Positions 6,786-7,274 of a stretch of DNA of 7,274 nt are shown here, piece after piece. Under the pieces are notes generated by a model. The model was given only the letters and a program-made list of their open reading frames with translations. It had not been told where the DNA came from and did not search any database. Position numbers and translations under genes: made by a program. Source of the DNA: Clostridia bacterium (GTDB taxonomy: Bacteria > Bacillota > Clostridia > Oscillospirales > Acutalibacteraceae); the NCBI GenBank assembly GCA_017425745.1, contig JAFOXT010000072.1, positions 1 through 7,274 on the forward strand. Direction: 5' to 3'. Positions within the stretch are counted from its first letter, which is position 1. Every line of letters starts with the position of its first letter.

Positions 6786-7274
6786 ATGAAACTTGTAGGC
6801 GGCACTCACGTGGGTATGGTCAGAGCTAAAAATGAAGATACATACCGTTGCGGAAAATTCGCTGACGGTACTGCCTGGGCGCTTGTTTGTGACGGTATGG
6901 GCGGTGTACACGGCGGTCAGCTCGCTTCTTCAATTGCGGCTGATATGGTCAGTGACAAAATTAAAAAGTGCTATAATCCCGCTATGTCCGTTTCTTCTCT
7001 TGAAAATCTGCTCCTTTCAGCAGTAACAACCGCAAATGTTCTTGTATTTGACAGAGGAGATTTAGATATTTCTCTTAAGGGCATGGGAACAACAATCGTG
7101 GCGGCAATAATTAAAGACAATGAAGCTTGTATTGCGCACGTAGGCGACAGCAGAGCTTATATCATTGAAAACGAAAAAATCAGACAGGTTACCCGTGACC
7201 ACTCGCTTGTTCAGGAAATGTATGACAGCGGAAAAATCACCTTTGAAGAGATGGAAACTCATCCGCAGAAGAAC
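6786..7274 (+). CDS. stp: PP2C-family Ser/Thr protein phosphatase (Stp/PrpC), 3' end beyond window
   Basis: This is the N-terminal 163 residues of a metal-dependent protein phosphatase that removes phosphate from Ser/Thr residues. In Firmicutes it opposes the PASTA-domain kinase PrkC/StkP, normally encoded just downstream. Visible PP2C motifs are VRAKNED (12-18, metal-binding Asp18), CDGMGG (35-40, metal-binding Asp36), KGMGTT, AHVGDSRAY (Asp121), and TRDHSLV. The visible part stops in HPQKN, where homologues continue with Asn-x-Ile-Thr-Arg. The family is about 240-250 residues, so about a third is missing, including the last metal-binding aspartates. It is cut only by the window edge; no frameshift is seen. 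The ATG at 6786 has AAGGAG eight bases upstream. The gene begins 19 bases after rlmN and so probably shares its transcript. Confidence 0.96.
   Translation, partial: MKLVGGTHVGMVRAKNEDTYRCGKFADGTAWALVCDGMGGVHGGQLASSIAADMVSDKIKKCYNPAMSVSSLENLLLSAVTTANVLVFDRGDLDISLKGMGTTIVAAIIKDNEACIAHVGDSRAYIIENEKIRQVTRDHSLVQEMYDSGKITFEEMETHPQKN

Larger units (their letters stand above)
1..7274 (+). other. Predicted single operon priA-def-fmt-(Zn peptidase)-rsmB-rlmN-stp
   Basis: Seven consecutive genes lie on one strand with gaps of 22, 4, 20, 2, 2 and 19 bases. I find no intergenic hairpin followed by a T-run, and no gap large enough for a conventional promoter. Shine-Dalgarno sites for fmt, rsmB and rlmN lie inside the preceding gene. 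The order matches the conserved Firmicutes cluster, so the unit probably begins upstream of priA and continues into a prkC-type kinase. Internal promoters within genes cannot be excluded. Confidence 0.85.

Noticed and set aside
7048..7053. Perfect TTGACA hexamer inside stp
   Set aside because: No -10-like hexamer occurs 16-18 bases downstream (the bases there are TCTCTT and nearby), so it is probably just coding sequence.
1..7274. A hidden novel system such as CRISPR, toxin-antitoxin, prophage, retron or mobile element
   Set aside because: The whole window is filled by seven intact or edge-cut core genes on one strand with gaps of 22 bases or less; I saw no repeats, RNA genes or foreign-looking cassettes.

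Overview
The window is one uninterrupted run of seven same-strand housekeeping genes, in the order priA > def > fmt > zinc metallopeptidase (YugP-like) > rsmB > rlmN > stp. Both outer genes are cut by the window edges. The gene order is the classic Firmicutes cluster (in Bacillus subtilis: priA-def-fmt-rsmB-rlmN-prpC-prkC). The extra membrane zinc metallopeptidase between fmt and rsmB is the arrangement I associate with Clostridia. By eye the DNA is low to moderate in G+C, start sites carry AGGAG-type ribosome binding sites, and TTG is used as a start. The most likely source is an anaerobic clostridial Firmicute, perhaps of the Oscillospiraceae/Ruminococcaceae type. The family-level guess is inference, not something the sequence proves.

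Layout: bases 1-2264 hold priA without its first residues. The ATG at base 60 is internal, because the frame is open to the left edge and reads as PriA sequence. Next come def (2287-2778), fmt (2783-3715), the membrane metallopeptidase (3736-4422), rsmB (4425-5732, TTG start), rlmN (5735-6766) and the first 163 codons of the PP2C phosphatase gene stp (6786-7274, running off the right edge). Gaps between genes are 22, 4, 20, 2, 2 and 19 bases. None can hold a terminator plus a promoter, so this looks like one transcription unit with probable translational coupling. No stretch of 300 bases lacks a gene. I see no RNA gene, CRISPR array, mobile element, attachment site or repeat family.

How the genes fit together: Fmt formylates initiator Met-tRNA and Def removes the formyl group from finished chains, so the two make up the N-formyl cycle of initiation. 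RsmB (16S rRNA m5C) and RlmN (23S rRNA and tRNA m2A) modify the translation machinery. PriA restarts stalled replication forks. Stp is the PP2C phosphatase that usually opposes the PASTA-domain Ser/Thr kinase PrkC, expected just downstream. The role of the metallopeptidase is unknown to me. All catalytic motifs I could check are intact.

I looked for a novel system and did not find one: this is ordinary conserved core genome. The points worth a second look are modest. They are the metallopeptidase with its poor ribosome binding site, the PriA DEEQ box, an isoleucine codon shift at the 3' end of priA, the rsmB and rlmN start choices, and a perfect extended -10 motif inside stp.
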